Assembly: GCF_000402035.1 (NCBI RefSeq)
Contig: NC_021288.1
Span: 310,001-374,000 of the forward strand
Direction: 5' to 3'
DNA length: 64,000 nt
DNA from: Caballeronia insecticola
GTDB taxonomy: Bacteria > Pseudomonadota > Gammaproteobacteria > Burkholderiales > Burkholderiaceae
Of the stretch, positions 32,164-42,266 are shown one piece after another. Numbering within the stretch: position 1 is the stretch's first letter; each line of letters begins with the position of its first letter. A program made the translations under genes and the position numbers. The notes below the pieces were generated by a model. It made no database searches and was not told the DNA's origin. It saw only the letters and a program-made list of their open reading frames with translations.

Positions 32164-33960
32164 ATGCCAGACGCTGTTGCCGCCGCACCTTCTTCGCCCC
32201 GTATCGCGCTCTTTGCGCTCCTTCCCTTTCTGCGCCCCTACGCCGGCCGCTGGGCGCTCGCGTTCCTCGCGCTGGTGACCTCGGCGGGCGCCACGCTGGT
32301 GTTGCCGGTGGCGTTCAAATACCTGATCGACCGGGGCTTCGCGGCGGGCGACCGGGCGCATATCGATCGATATTTCCTCGCGCTCTTCGTCGTGTCGCTG
32401 ATACTGGCCTGCGCCACGGCGATGCGCTTCTATCTCGTGTCATGGCTGGGCGAGCGGGTCACGGCTGATTTGCGCCGCGCTGTCTACGATCACGTGCTCG
32501 GCATGAGCCCGCAATTCTTCGAAACCACGCAGACCGGCGAAGTGCTGTCACGGCTCACCGCCGACACCACGTTGATGGCCGTGGTCGGCACGAGCCTGTC
32601 GCTGGGATTGCGCAATATCTTCCTTCTGACCGGCGGCGTGACGATGCTGGCGGTGACGAGCCCGGTGCTGTCCGCCTACATCATCGCGATGTTGTTCATC
32701 GTGGTCGCGCCTATCGTGATTTTCGGGCGGCGCGTGCGACGGCTTTCGCGGGCAAGTCAGGACAAGATCGCGAACACGAGCGCGCTGGCGGGCGAAGTGC
32801 TCAACGCCATGCCCACCGTCCAGTCGTATACGCAGGAACCTTTCGAGACACGTCGCTTTGCCGGTGCGGTGGAGGCGGCCTTCGAGACCGCGCTCACGCG
32901 CATTCGCGCACGCGCGTGGCTGACTGCCGTGGTGATCGTGCTGGTGTTTTCGGCCATCGTGTTCGTGCTGTGGCTCGGGGCGCAGGCTGTGCTCGCCGGG
33001 CGGATGACGGCCGGGCAGTTGTCCCAGTTCATCCTCTATGCGGTGTTCACGGCGGGCGCCGTGGGCGCGGTCGCCGAAGTCTGGGGCGACTTGCAGCGCG
33101 CCGCCGGCGCCACCGAGCGTTTGCTGCAATTGCTGGCGGCGCGCTCGCCGGTGGTCGCGGCCACGACGACGGTCGCGCTGCCCGCGCGCGGCGAGGGCAT
33201 CCGCTTCGACGATGTCAGTTTCTCGTATCCGTCGCGTCCCGGCGTGGCCGCGCTCGCGGCGTTGTCGCTCGATGTCCGTCCGGGCGAACATGTCGCGTTG
33301 GTCGGGCCGTCCGGCGCGGGCAAGACCACGCTGTTTCAATTGCTGCTGCGCTTCTACGATCCGCAATCCGGCCGCATTCTGATCAACGGCGTTCCGACGC
33401 GTGATGTGTCGCTCGTCGAGTTGCGCAGACACATCGGCGTGGTGTTGCAGGAATCGACGATCTTTTCCGGGAGCGTGCTCGACAACATCCGCTACGGCGC
33501 GCCCGACGCCACGATCGCGCAAGTGAAGCGAGCGGCCGACATGGCCGCGGCATCCGGCTTTATTGAAGCCTTGCCGCAGGGCTACGACACCTTCCTGGGC
33601 GAGCGCGGTGTGCGGCTCTCGGGCGGACAGCGCCAGCGCATTGCGATCGCGCGTGCGATTCTGAAGGACCCGCCGGTCCTGCTGCTCGACGAAGCCACGA
33701 GCGCCCTCGATGCCGCCAGCGAACGGCTGGTGCAAACCGCGCTGAACAATGCCGCGCTGAACCGCACCACGCTGGTCATTGCGCATCGTCTCGCGACCGT
33801 TCAGCAGGCCGATCGCATCGTCGTGCTGGATCAGGGGCGTATCGTCGCGCAAGGTCGTCACGCCGAGCTTCTGTTGAACTCGCCGCTCTATGCGCAGCTC
33901 GCTGCACTCCAATTTGCCGACCAGCCGGGGGCGGTGAGCGATCATGTCGGGCTGGCGTGA
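32164..33960 (+). CDS. ABC exporter, fused membrane and ATPase domains (MsbA/ABCB type)
   Basis: This 598-residue half-transporter has six N-terminal helices (about residues 20-300) and a C-terminal ATPase with Walker [13 protein letters not shown]-loop, signature [14 protein letters not shown], Walker [13 protein letters not shown] and an H-loop in [10 protein letters not shown]. The X-loop GERGV before the signature is typical of exporters. It would homodimerise and export a lipid or drug. The ATG at 32164 is chosen, and a GTG at 32152 adds four residues. It converges on the isochorismatase-fold gene with a hairpin between. Confidence 0.92.
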   Translation: MPDAVAAAPSSPRIALFALLPFLRPYAGRWALAFLALVTSAGATLVLPVAFKYLIDRGFAAGDRAHIDRYFLALFVVSLILACATAMRFYLVSWLGERVTADLRRAVYDHVLGMSPQFFETTQTGEVLSRLTADTTLMAVVGTSLSLGLRNIFLLTGGVTMLAVTSPVLSAYIIAMLFIVVAPIVIFGRRVRRLSRASQDKIANTSALAGEVLNAMPTVQSYTQEPFETRRFAGAVEAAFETALTRIRARAWLTAVVIVLVFSAIVFVLWLGAQAVLAGRMTAGQLSQFILYAVFTAGAVGAVAEVWGDLQRAAGATERLLQLLAARSPVVAATTTVALPARGEGIRFDDVSFSYPSRPGVAALAALSLDVRPGEHVALVGPSGAGKTTLFQLLLRFYDPQSGRILINGVPTRDVSLVELRRHIGVVLQESTIFSGSVLDNIRYGAPDATIAQVKRAADMAAASGFIEALPQGYDTFLGERGVRLSGGQRQRIAIARAILKDPPVLLLDEATSALDAASERLVQTALNNAALNRTTLVIAHRLATVQQADRIVVLDQGRIVAQGRHAELLLNSPLYAQLAALQFADQPGAVSDHVGLA

Positions 33961-33966
33961 ATCAAA

Positions 33967-33985
33967 TGCCGTCGTAATGACGGCA
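33967..33985. terminator. Bidirectional hairpin between convergent genes
   Basis: TGCCGTC-GTAAT-GACGGCA is a perfect 7-bp stem, lying 7 bp after one stop and 5 bp after the other. There is no T-tract, so it may only slow polymerase or protect 3' ends. Confidence 0.4.
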
Positions 33986-33989
33986 CGCG

Positions 33990-34565
33990 TCACGCAAGCA
34001 ACGACAAGGCATCGGCGAGCGAGAGCACGTTCGTGCGCGAATCGAACGCCGTCGCAAAGAGATGATCGTGGACGATCTGATCCGGGTCGTAGCAGCAATC
34101 CTTGACCGTGAAGAGGCGGAAGTCAGCATCGCTCGCATACGCCACGGACGACAGCACCACACCCGTCGATGCAATGCCCGCCATGATCAGCGTATCGATA
34201 CCTTGCGCGGACAGCATTGCCTCCAGCCCGGTGCCGAAAAACACGCTTGCACGATGCGCGATGATGAGCGGCTCGGTGCTCGTCTGGCCGAGTTCGGGCG
34301 CGATTTCGTCGTGAGTGAAGAGGCCGAGTTGCTTGATGCCTTGTCCGTTCCGGTTTAACGGGCTGACTTCCGGATAGCCCGGACTAAAGTGGATTTTGGC
34401 GAAATAGATGCCGAGCTTTTTGGCGCGGGCGGCGTCGCATAAAGCGCGCGTATTGTCGAGCAGAACCGGCGCGACCGATGAAAATAACTTCAGAATGTCG
34501 GTCTGATAATGCATGACGATCAGAGCGGTTTTCGCCGGGACGATCGATTGGTTATGACTGTTCAT
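33990..34565 (-). CDS. Isochorismatase-fold hydrolase-like protein lacking the canonical Asp and Cys
   Basis: This 191-residue alpha/beta protein aligns with the isochorismatase/cysteine-hydrolase fold: TALIVMHYQTDIL as the first strand and AGIASTGVVLSSVAYASD as the nucleophile elbow. In cysteine hydrolases these read VIDxQ and (A/S)xxCV. Here the Asp position is His19 and the Cys position is Val. Some family branches do have a GVVLS form, so the protein may still act by another mechanism or bind a ligand only. ATG 34565 is taken, and a longer frame from 34646 is not conserved in character. Confidence 0.7.
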   Translation of the reverse strand: MNSHNQSIVPAKTALIVMHYQTDILKLFSSVAPVLLDNTRALCDAARAKKLGIYFAKIHFSPGYPEVSPLNRNGQGIKQLGLFTHDEIAPELGQTSTEPLIIAHRASVFFGTGLEAMLSAQGIDTLIMAGIASTGVVLSSVAYASDADFRLFTVKDCCYDPDQIVHDHLFATAFDSRTNVLSLADALSLLA

Positions 34566-34680
34566 GCAGCGCGCCGCGGAGATATCAGTTTCATTGCGTG
34601 ATGACATAAGGGTACGCAACGGAAGAAAGACGTTCGACTCTATCATGCGCGTCTTTAAGCGAAGCGCGATGGCTCACGAC

Positions 34681-35094
34681 CTACCTGCGATCAAGCGAGA
34701 TACGACCGGGTCCCGTCAGTGCAAGCAAAAGAAAACCGCCCGCAATACTGACGTTCTTATAAAAGCCGATCATGGCCGCGGTGTGTTCCATGCCGCTCAA
34801 GGCCCAATATCGATGTCCGATAAACGCTGTAGCGACGGTGTACACCGCGAGCAGAAGCGCCAGCGGCCGCGTGAAAAATCCCACCAGCACGACGATGCCG
34901 ATGCCGAACTCCACCACCACGGCGATGATTGCCGACAACGCCGGGAACGGAGCGCCGACTGTCGTCATGTACCCAACGGTACTTGAAAACCCGGTCAGTT
35001 TTTGCCAGCCGAAAATCACAAACAGCGCGACGAGCAGAATGCGCGCCGCGAGCAGGATTCCATCCCGCTGATTTTGCAAAGACAGATATCTCAC
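34681..35094 (-). CDS. DoxX family membrane protein
   Basis: This 137-residue protein has four transmembrane helices. DoxX features are ILLVALFVIFGWQKLTGF (first helix with the G-x-x-K-L motif), VEFGIGIVVLVGF and the last helix NVSIAGGFLLLALTGPG. The start is GTG 35094, with GGAG seven bases upstream. The longer frame to 35169 lacks such a site. DoxX proteins affect redox and detoxification at the membrane. The precise reaction is unknown. Confidence 0.8.
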   Translation of the reverse strand: MRYLSLQNQRDGILLAARILLVALFVIFGWQKLTGFSSTVGYMTTVGAPFPALSAIIAVVVEFGIGIVVLVGFFTRPLALLLAVYTVATAFIGHRYWALSGMEHTAAMIGFYKNVSIAGGFLLLALTGPGRISLDRR

Positions 35095-35229
35095 GATGCC
35101 GCTCCAGTTCGATTTGTCTATATTCGAATGCAGGTGCCTAGTGCGTTCGGCGTTGTGCGGAGTCACCACTATACGACTGCTGTGGTGAAATCGAACAAAC
35201 CGGCCGATTGAAAAAAAGGAGCCCCCAGC

Positions 35230-35826
35230 ATGCAGACACGAAGCGTAAGCGAGAGACGGCGCGATTTTCTGCGCAAGTCGGGCGCGGTACCGTCCACGAT
35301 ATTGCTGTGGGTCTTAGGCCATGCGCCCTCCGTTGCCGCGACACCCGCATGCGCGGACGGCCATGACGCGACCCCGCGCCAAACCGCGGGCCCATTTTTC
35401 CTGCCGCACTCGCCGCAACGGCTATCGCTGCTCGAACCGGGCATCGACGGAACGAAGATCGTCCTGAGCGGACGCGTGTGGACGTCGCAATGCAAACCGG
35501 CGTCCGGCGCGTTACTCGATTTCTGGCACGCCGACGACGCCGGCCAATACGACGAAGCCGGGTTCCGTCTGCGCGGCCATCAGTTCGCCGACGGGGAAGG
35601 GCGCTATCGTCTCGAAACGATTGTGCCGGGGCTCTATCCCGGACGCACACGACACTTCCACGTGACGCTGCAAGCGCCCGGCGGGCGAATTCTCACCACG
35701 CAGCTTTACTTTCCCGGCGAGCGGAGTAATGCGCAAGACTCGCTGTTCGACCGCCGACTTTTGATGAGCATCGACGACAAAAGCGATCAAAAGGCGGCGC
35801 GGTTCGATTTCGTGCTCGCGGTCTGA
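35230..35826 (+). CDS. Tat-exported intradiol ring-cleavage dioxygenase-like protein
   Basis: This 198-residue protein begins with a twin-arginine signal (ERRRDFLRKSG) and hydrophobic core ending near SVAA. The rest is the intradiol dioxygenase beta-sandwich, with Fe(III) ligands visible: Tyr in DDAGQYDE, Tyr in GLYPGRTRHFHV and two His in the same stretch (HFH). Cytosolic homologues cleave protocatechuate or catechol. An exported single-domain form suggests action on extracytoplasmic aromatics, a less studied group. AAGGAG precedes ATG 35230. Confidence 0.82.
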   Translation: MQTRSVSERRRDFLRKSGAVPSTILLWVLGHAPSVAATPACADGHDATPRQTAGPFFLPHSPQRLSLLEPGIDGTKIVLSGRVWTSQCKPASGALLDFWHADDAGQYDEAGFRLRGHQFADGEGRYRLETIVPGLYPGRTRHFHVTLQAPGGRILTTQLYFPGERSNAQDSLFDRRLLMSIDDKSDQKAARFDFVLAV

Positions 35827-36083
35827 CGTTATAAAAATCCCGATAGCGTGTGCTGCTGGCGCACACTCACCTAAACGTTGCGGGCCGCAGGGATTCGTCG
35901 GAGGAGAACCGGGTCGTCGACTGAGCGTTGGATATGTCGGACATGTGCGCGCCTCCTTTTGCTTTCAGTGCGACAAAGCCTGATACGTCCGCTGATTTTG
36001 ACGTTGCGTGGCATCGCAGCGAAAGTGCTTCACGCCGTGACGAGCATGGCCGCAAGGCGTCACTCAAACTCGACGGAGCTCAA

Positions 36084-37181
36084 ATGCAATGCCTTCGCCC
36101 GAAACGACGAAACCATAGCCCGCGCTTTTTCGGCAGCCAGATGATTTCGATCGGCATGCTTTGCGCTATGTCTTCCCATCTCGCGGCACAGACCGTCTTG
36201 CCGGACGCGCGCTATAGCGTCGGCGCTACGCAGGTGGAATATGTCGATTCGTCGGATGGCAACAGGGCGCTCGACTTCATGCTGATCTATCCCGCTGAAC
36301 CGCAAGCCGATGCATCCCGCTTCAGGATTCCCATGTCGACGAACCTGCATCTGCTCAAGGATGCACCGATCACGACGGACGGTCTGAAGCATCCGCTTGT
36401 CATGTTTTCGCACGGAGCGGGCGGCAACGGCGCGGGCTATGCGTGGTTCGGTGAATACCTCGCGGCGCGTGGTTACGTCGTCGCCATGCTCTATCACTAC
36501 CGCGCCAATACCTTCGATTCCAGCGCGCTGTACGTGCGTAACCGGCTCTGGCAGCGGCCGCGCGACATCAGCCTCGATATCACGCATCTTTTGAAGGACA
36601 AGAAGTGGGCGGCACACATCGATCCGAACCAGATTGGCGTCGCCGGACATTCGCAAGGTGGATTCACGTCGCTCTGGATCGGCGGTGCCCAGGTCGATCC
36701 GAAACTGTTCCTCGCGTTTCAACGCGGATGGAAGAACAACGAAACCGTGCCGGCTTATTTGCGCGCGCAAATGACCCTCGACGCGACGCCCGCCGCGCAC
36801 GTGCACGACGCCCGAATAAAGGCGGCCTTCGCGATGGCGCCCGGCGACATACAAGGCTTCGGCATGGACGAGGCGGGGCTTCGGCGCATGGCGATTCCGG
36901 CGTACATCATCGTCGGTGCGGGGGATACGACCACTCCGCCGAAGGACAACGCCGAATTCGCCGCGCACTATATTCCCGATGCGCGGCTCGACGTGTTGCC
37001 CGGCCCGGTCGGCCACGAAATTTTCGGCAACGAGTGCGATCAGGTGGGCCGCGACAATTATCCGGAAGCCTGCGCCGATGCGGTCGGTGTGGATCGTGCG
37101 AAGCTGCATGAATACATCGGGAATGCCGCCGTTAAATTTTTCGACGCGAAGCTAGGCGTTCAGCGGCAGGGCGCGAATTAG
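36084..37181 (+). CDS. Exported alpha/beta hydrolase, dienelactone-hydrolase/PAF-AH-like
   Basis: This 365-residue protein has a long basic n-region and a signal helix (MISIGMLCAMSSHLAAQ, about residues 20-36), then an alpha/beta hydrolase fold with the oxyanion strand PLVMFSHGAGG, nucleophile Ser in VAGHSQGG, an Asp-bearing strand (VGAGDTTTPP) and His in GPVGHEIF. GGAG six bases before ATG 36084 supports this start. It lies about 260 bp after the secreted dioxygenase gene. Dienelactone hydrolases act downstream of intradiol cleavage, so a functional link is possible but unproven. Confidence 0.8.
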   Translation: MQCLRPKRRNHSPRFFGSQMISIGMLCAMSSHLAAQTVLPDARYSVGATQVEYVDSSDGNRALDFMLIYPAEPQADASRFRIPMSTNLHLLKDAPITTDGLKHPLVMFSHGAGGNGAGYAWFGEYLAARGYVVAMLYHYRANTFDSSALYVRNRLWQRPRDISLDITHLLKDKKWAAHIDPNQIGVAGHSQGGFTSLWIGGAQVDPKLFLAFQRGWKNNETVPAYLRAQMTLDATPAAHVHDARIKAAFAMAPGDIQGFGMDEAGLRRMAIPAYIIVGAGDTTTPPKDNAEFAAHYIPDARLDVLPGPVGHEIFGNECDQVGRDNYPEACADAVGVDRAKLHEYIGNAAVKFFDAKLGVQRQGAN

Positions 37182-37363
37182 CGATGCGGTCATTGTCCCA
37201 GGCAGCGCGTAGTCGAGCCGCGGCTCCGATGCGACCGAACACGCGCTTCCTGCTGATGCGGATCGGTGGCGCAGGCGGGGTTGATTAGTGCGTGTAGCAA
37301 TGAGACCGCCCGTTTCGCGGCCTCGAAGGTCGGCGCGGCGGCGGTTGCAAGCGGCGGGCGCCG

Positions 37364-37558
37364 TTGCAGATTCACATCCACGTCCATCTCGACACAACCG
37401 CCTTCGACGGACCCGGTGACGCGACGCTCTTCGGCGATGTGCTCAGCCGCTTCGTCGGCCGCTACGCGAGCTTCCATCACGCGGTGCGGCTGGTGCTGAA
37501 CATCGATGGTCGCGAGACGCTCTATCCGCTGAGGGAATTCGAAGGCGCGCCGTTCTGA
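37364..37558 (+). pseudogene. Probable 3' remnant of a T6SS tssF gene
   Basis: A 64-codon frame beginning without a normal start reads a strand HIHVHLDTTAFDG, then DATLFGDVLSRFVGRYASFHHAVRL and ends LYPLREFEGAPF. This follows the C-terminal pattern of TssF (VasA/ImpG) baseplate proteins: AFxG, LFxxVLxxFxxxYxS, then a final W/Y-P-x-x-G. The rest of tssF and all other T6SS genes are absent from the window. The upstream frame soon loses similarity. I regard it as a decayed fragment. The match is from memory of the family. Confidence 0.4.
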
Positions 37559-37623
37559 CGAACAACGCCATCGGCAGCATCCCACCGATGGCCACGAAGA
37601 AACCAACGATCGAAGCCTCGCAG

Positions 37624-39249
37624 CTACTCCCCGCGAATCTCCCTCGCACACCGCTGCAACTGCGCAAACGCGCGATAACGCGAGTCATGCAGCGCGGCGA
37701 CGCCTGCGTCCGGCGCGTAGGTGTCCTTGACCCGCGCCATACCGCTCATCGCGGATCGAACGTCGTGGAACAGAGTGCCCGCGACGGCGCCCAGCATCGC
37801 CGCGCCGAGCAGGACGGGTTCATCGGCTTGCGTGGCGAGCACGGGCTTGCCGGTCGCATCGGCGAGTAACTGGCGCACGAGATCGAGCCGTCCCGCGCCG
37901 CCGCTGATCATCACGCGCTCGATCGGCGCACCCGCTTGCGCCTGCACCTCGATGATCTGCCGCAGACCGTAGCCGATGCTGCACACGCCGGCGACATACA
38001 GCGCCACAAGACTGTCGAGCCCGGTGTCCATGCCGAGACCGGCGATGACCGCGCGCGCGTGCGGATCGGCGAACGGCGCGCGGTTGCCGAGAAACTCGGG
38101 GACGATATGCAGGCCATCCGCGAGCTTCACCGCCTCCGACAGACTGCCGCACGACTCAGCCGCAATCCCGGCGAGCAATCCGGGCAGCGACTGGCCGGTC
38201 TCCTTCGCGCGACGTTCGGCGTCGGCAGCGGCGGGATGCATCGCGAGCAGGCGTTCGATCGCCGCGCCCGCGACCGATTGGCCGCCCTCGTTGAGCCATG
38301 CTTCCGGCACCATCGCCGAGAAGTAGGGGCCCCAGACGCCGGGGACGAACACCGGCTCGGCGGTGGTCGTCATCGTGCATGACGAGGTGCCGAACACATA
38401 GGCGAGGCATGCTTCCGGATCGCCTTGCGCGCCCACGGTGCCGATGCCGCCCGCATGGGCATCGATCACGCCCGCGCCCACCGGCGTGCCCGCGACGAGG
38501 CCGAGTTCGGCGGCGGCGTCGGCCGTGAGGCCATCGCCCAGCCGCGTACCCGGCTCCACGACGCGCTGCCCGATGCGCTCGAAGCCCTCGTCCGCCAGCG
38601 CACCGAGCCCGATGGTCCTGAAGTAGCCGTCGTCCCAGCGCTTTTCGTGTGCGAGATATGTCCATTTGCAGGTCACGGTGCAAACGGAACGCGACAGATC
38701 GCCGGTCGCGCGCCACGTCAGAAAGTCGGTGAGATCGAAGAATTGCCACGCCGCGCCGAACACTTGCGGACGGTTCTCCAGGAGCCATAGCAGCTTGGGC
38801 GTCTCCATCTCCGGCGAAATTCTGCCGCCGACATACTTGAGCACCGCATGCCCGGTCGCGTTGATGCGCTCCGCCTGTTCGACCGCGCGATGATCCATCC
38901 ACACGACGATGTCGCGCTCCGCATTCTCCGACGGACCCACCGCCAGCGGCTTGCCGCCTTCGCCCAGCACGACGAGCGAGCAGGTTGCATCGAAGCTGAT
39001 GCCGGCGACGGATTCGGGCGCGATCGCCGCCTGCGCGAGCGCTTCCCTGACGGCGTGGCAAACCGCGCGCCAGATCTCGCTGCTCGATTGCTCGACGATA
39101 GCGCCGCTCTCGCGATAGAGCGTGATGTCCTGCTTGGCCGTTGCCGCCATGTTGCCGGCGGCGTCGAAAATGCCGGCGCGGGCACTGCCGGTGCCGACGT
39201 CGACGCCGATCACATAACGCGCATCGGCGTTCGGGTTGGGTGCGTTCAT
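37624..39249 (-). CDS. rbtK: FGGY-family pentulose kinase, probable D-ribulokinase
   Basis: This 541-residue kinase has the two actin-like domains of FGGY proteins: phosphate-1 motif IGVDVGTGSARAGIFD, catalytic-region WMDHRAVEQAE near residue 117, hexokinase-like TGDLSRSVCT, and the C-terminal adenosine motif SGGAGRLDLVRQLLADATG. It should phosphorylate D-ribulose to ribulose 5-phosphate. It ends an operon that encodes an ABC importer and a ribitol 2-dehydrogenase, so ribitol enters, is oxidised to D-ribulose, then phosphorylated. L-ribulose or D-xylulose cannot be excluded as substrate. AGAGAG precedes ATG 39249. Confidence 0.8.
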   Translation of the reverse strand: MNAPNPNADARYVIGVDVGTGSARAGIFDAAGNMAATAKQDITLYRESGAIVEQSSSEIWRAVCHAVREALAQAAIAPESVAGISFDATCSLVVLGEGGKPLAVGPSENAERDIVVWMDHRAVEQAERINATGHAVLKYVGGRISPEMETPKLLWLLENRPQVFGAAWQFFDLTDFLTWRATGDLSRSVCTVTCKWTYLAHEKRWDDGYFRTIGLGALADEGFERIGQRVVEPGTRLGDGLTADAAAELGLVAGTPVGAGVIDAHAGGIGTVGAQGDPEACLAYVFGTSSCTMTTTAEPVFVPGVWGPYFSAMVPEAWLNEGGQSVAGAAIERLLAMHPAAADAERRAKETGQSLPGLLAGIAAESCGSLSEAVKLADGLHIVPEFLGNRAPFADPHARAVIAGLGMDTGLDSLVALYVAGVCSIGYGLRQIIEVQAQAGAPIERVMISGGAGRLDLVRQLLADATGKPVLATQADEPVLLGAAMLGAVAGTLFHDVRSAMSGMARVKDTYAPDAGVAALHDSRYRAFAQLQRCAREIRGE

Positions 39250-39332
39250 CTCTCTGTCCGTGGCAGATATTGTGTGAGTACGACGAGCCTACATCGTGCG
39301 CGCCGTTCGTGCTCAAAGGTGCTCAGCGCTGC

Positions 39333-40061
39333 TCAGAGATCGACGGCATTGGGCAATATCACGAGATCGCGAATCGTCACGTTGCGCGGCCGCGTCAGCA
39401 TGAAGAGCACCGATTCGGCCACTTCGCGCGGCTGCATCAGGCTGCCCGAGGCGAGGGCTTCCTCCATCTTGGCTTTCGGCCAGTCATCGAGCAGGGCGGT
39501 GACGACCGGGCCCGGCGCAACCGCGCCGACGCGCACGCCGTGCTTGGCGACCTGACGTCGCGTGGTGTGCACGAACGCCTGCACGGCGAACTTGGAAGCG
39601 GTGTAGATCGGCTCCCAGACCACCGGCACGATGCCCGCAATCGAACTCGTGAAAATGATGTCGCCCGATTTCTGCGCGACCATGTGCGGCAACACCGCAT
39701 GCACCGAGCGGAACGCGGCGTTGATGTTCAGATTGAGCATGCGGTCCCATTCGTCCGGATTGCCCTCCACGACCTCGCCGCCCACATACGCGCCCGCGTT
39801 GGCGTGAAAGATATCGAGTCCGCCGGCGAGCGCGAGAATTTTTGGCAGCATCGCCGAGACCTCGGCCGGCTTCAGCAAGTCCACGGCCAGGGGGAACGCG
39901 TTCGCGCCCAGTTCCGCGCAACAGGCCGCGAGCCGGTCCTCCGCGCGGTCGATCAGCACGACTTTCGCGCCTTCCTCGATCAGCACGCGCGCGCATTCCA
40001 GTCCGATGCCCGACGCCGCGCCCGTGATGGCGGCCACTTTTCCCGCGATGGATACTGACAT
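39333..40061 (-). CDS. rbtD: Ribitol 2-dehydrogenase (SDR family)
   Basis: This 242-residue SDR has TGAASGIG at the NAD site, active-site Ser (FTSSIAGI) and Tyr/Lys (YTASKF). From memory it matches the Klebsiella ribitol dehydrogenase closely: [52 protein letters not shown] and the [12 protein letters not shown]-terminus are all family-specific. It oxidises ribitol to D-ribulose with NAD. ATG 40061 is chosen because GGAGA is seven bases upstream. An upstream TTG at 40067 is too close to it. The transporter genes precede it and the kinase gene follows. Confidence 0.88.
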   Translation of the reverse strand: MSVSIAGKVAAITGAASGIGLECARVLIEEGAKVVLIDRAEDRLAACCAELGANAFPLAVDLLKPAEVSAMLPKILALAGGLDIFHANAGAYVGGEVVEGNPDEWDRMLNLNINAAFRSVHAVLPHMVAQKSGDIIFTSSIAGIVPVVWEPIYTASKFAVQAFVHTTRRQVAKHGVRVGAVAPGPVVTALLDDWPKAKMEEALASGSLMQPREVAESVLFMLTRPRNVTIRDLVILPNAVDL

Positions 40062-40086
40062 TGACAATTCTCCTGTTTGATCCGGC

Positions 40087-41370
40087 TCACGCGCGGCCGT
40101 GCGACACGCGCGACTGCCGCGCGAGCGAATCGACGATCACCGCGATCGCCAGCACCGCGCCGGTAATCATGAAGCGCAACGAAGATGAAAGATTGAGCAG
40201 CGTGAGGCCGCTTGCGATCGACTGGATCACGATGATCCCGAGCACCGCCGAATATGCGCTCCCGCGACCGCCGAACAGGCTGGTCCCGCCGATCACCGCC
40301 GCGGCGATGGCGTTCAGGTTGACGTCGCCGGTGCCCGCCTGTTGGCTCGCCGAAGCAAGACGCGCCGCCGTGAGGATGCCGCCGAGCGCGGCGAACCCCG
40401 CGCACAGCACGAACGCGCTCGTATAGATGCTGCCGACCTTGATACCGGCCCGCCGCGCGGCTTCCCGGTTGCCGCCGACGGCGTTCATCGAGCGGCCCCA
40501 GCGCGTGCGCGTCAGCGCGTAGTCCATGAGCACGGTGAGGCCGAGGAAGACGCCGAACATCAGCGGCACGCCGCGTCCGGAATTGAGGTACGCGACCACG
40601 AGTTCCAGAAACACCGTAATGGCGACGGCGCGCGCCAGCAGACCGCCGACCGACGGCGCCGACAGCCGCGCAGCCTGACGACGGGCGCGCGTGCGCAGGC
40701 CAAGCACGAGAATCGCCACGCCGGGCAACAGCGCGATGACATGCGACACGAGCGCGGGGATGATCATCAATTGCCCGAAATCGACGATCGGCGTGGAGTA
40801 GGGCAAATTGATGGAGCCGCTCGCGCCGAGCACGTAAAGCTGCATCCCGAGGATCGCGAGCAGGCCCGCCAGCGTGGAGACGAAGCTCGGCATGCCGAGC
40901 TTGTTCAGCAGGAAGGCGTACAGCGCGCCGATCAGGCCGCCGACCACGATCGCCGCGACAATGGCGAGCAGCACCGGCCAGCCTTCGTTGACCCACAGCG
41001 TGCCGACGAGCGCGGAGGCGAAGCCGCTCATCGAGCCCACCGAGAGATCGATCTCGCCGACCAGCAGCACGCAGACGATGCCGAGCGAGATCACCCCGAC
41101 CGTCGAGCAGTCGAACAGCAGATTCACGAGATTGTTGGCCGACAGAAACACCGGATTCAGCGTCGTGAACACCGACCAGATGATGACGAGACCCGCGATA
41201 ACCGGCAGCGAGCCGAGATCGCCCGAACGCACGCGATCGAAGAATGCGGACACGCTTTCGCCAAAGCCGCTCGCGTGCTTCACGCGGACGTCGCTGCGAT
41301 CGAGCAGGGTGGAGGGTTGGGGCGCGCCTTGCGTATCGGGCGGCGCGTTGCCCGGGGTTTGCTTGCTCAT
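40087..41370 (-). CDS. Pentitol/sugar ABC transporter permease (XylH-like)
   Basis: This 427-residue membrane protein is longer than RbsC and matches the XylH-type permeases. It has a cytosolic N-terminal 45 residues, about twelve hydrophobic segments, [40 protein letters not shown] (coupling loop) and [16 protein letters not shown]. It presumably forms a homodimer serving the binding protein encoded at 42267. AAGGAT precedes ATG 41370. The neighbouring ribitol dehydrogenase suggests ribitol as the substrate. Confidence 0.9.
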   Translation of the reverse strand: MSKQTPGNAPPDTQGAPQPSTLLDRSDVRVKHASGFGESVSAFFDRVRSGDLGSLPVIAGLVIIWSVFTTLNPVFLSANNLVNLLFDCSTVGVISLGIVCVLLVGEIDLSVGSMSGFASALVGTLWVNEGWPVLLAIVAAIVVGGLIGALYAFLLNKLGMPSFVSTLAGLLAILGMQLYVLGASGSINLPYSTPIVDFGQLMIIPALVSHVIALLPGVAILVLGLRTRARRQAARLSAPSVGGLLARAVAITVFLELVVAYLNSGRGVPLMFGVFLGLTVLMDYALTRTRWGRSMNAVGGNREAARRAGIKVGSIYTSAFVLCAGFAALGGILTAARLASASQQAGTGDVNLNAIAAAVIGGTSLFGGRGSAYSAVLGIIVIQSIASGLTLLNLSSSLRFMITGAVLAIAVIVDSLARQSRVSHGRA

Positions 41371-41397
41371 GATCGATCCTTAGGCCCGGTATGCGGT

Positions 41398-42201
41398 TCA
41401 GGCATCCTGTTGAATCTGACGACGTCCGGCACGGCGCGATACGGCGTTTTCGGTCGCGCCGGTGATCGCGGCCACGAGTTCCGCGTTGGACGAATCGGGA
41501 TAGAACACTCCGTTGTTCCGGCCGAGCCGCAACACCACGATGCGGTCCGCGACCGCGCGCACGTCCTCCATGTTGTGACTGATCATGATGACCGCGTGGC
41601 CGCGATCGCGGACGCGTTCGATCAGGTTCAGCACTTCCGCCGTCTGCGCGACGCCGAGCGCGGCTGTCGGTTCGTCGAGCATGATGAGCTTCGGGTCGAG
41701 CAGCAGCGAACGCGCGATGGCCACGGTCTGACGCTGCCCGCCCGACAGCGACGCGACCACGTCGCGTACGCTCGGAATGCGCGCCGACAGTTCGTTGAGC
41801 AGGGTCCAGGCGCGCACTTCCATCGAGACTTCGTCGAGGCGCATCGGCGCCAGCTCGCGCCCGAGATAGATGTTGGCGACGACATCCAGGTTCTCGCACA
41901 GCGCGAGGTCCTGAAACACGGTCGCGATGCCGAGATCGAGCGCGCGGCCCGGATCGGACAGCGTGACTTCCTTGCCGCCGAACGTAATGGTGCCCGCGCT
42001 CGGCTGATGCACGCCGGCCAGGACCTTGACGAGCGTCGATTTGCCCGCGCCGTTGTCGCCGACCAGCGCGACGACTTCGCCCGCATGCACGTCGAGTTCG
42101 ATGTCCGTCAACGCGGACACCGCGCCGAAATGCTTCGAGACGCCGCGCAGACTCAGCACCAGCTCGCCGGGCTGGGAGCGTGCGTTGGGAATTGCATTCA
42201 T
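41398..42201 (-). CDS. Sugar ABC transporter ATP-binding protein, single domain (FrcA/RbsA-half type)
   Basis: This 267-residue ATPase has a single nucleotide-binding domain: Walker A GDNGAGKST, signature LSGGQRQTVAIARS, Walker B LIMLDEPTAALG and an H-loop in MISHNMEDVRA. Most CUT2 systems use two fused domains. Single-domain ATPases with XylH-like permeases are known, and a homodimer is expected. AGAGGA seven bases before ATG 42201 supports the start. A longer frame to 42723 overlaps the binding-protein gene and is a shadow. Confidence 0.9.
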   Translation of the reverse strand: MNAIPNARSQPGELVLSLRGVSKHFGAVSALTDIELDVHAGEVVALVGDNGAGKSTLVKVLAGVHQPSAGTITFGGKEVTLSDPGRALDLGIATVFQDLALCENLDVVANIYLGRELAPMRLDEVSMEVRAWTLLNELSARIPSVRDVVASLSGGQRQTVAIARSLLLDPKLIMLDEPTAALGVAQTAEVLNLIERVRDRGHAVIMISHNMEDVRAVADRIVVLRLGRNNGVFYPDSSNAELVAAITGATENAVSRRAGRRQIQQDA

Positions 42202-42266
42202 GATGATCCTCTTCGATGCAAGGGAACCCGCGAACCGCCGGGTTCTTCCTGTTCCGGCCCGCTCGC

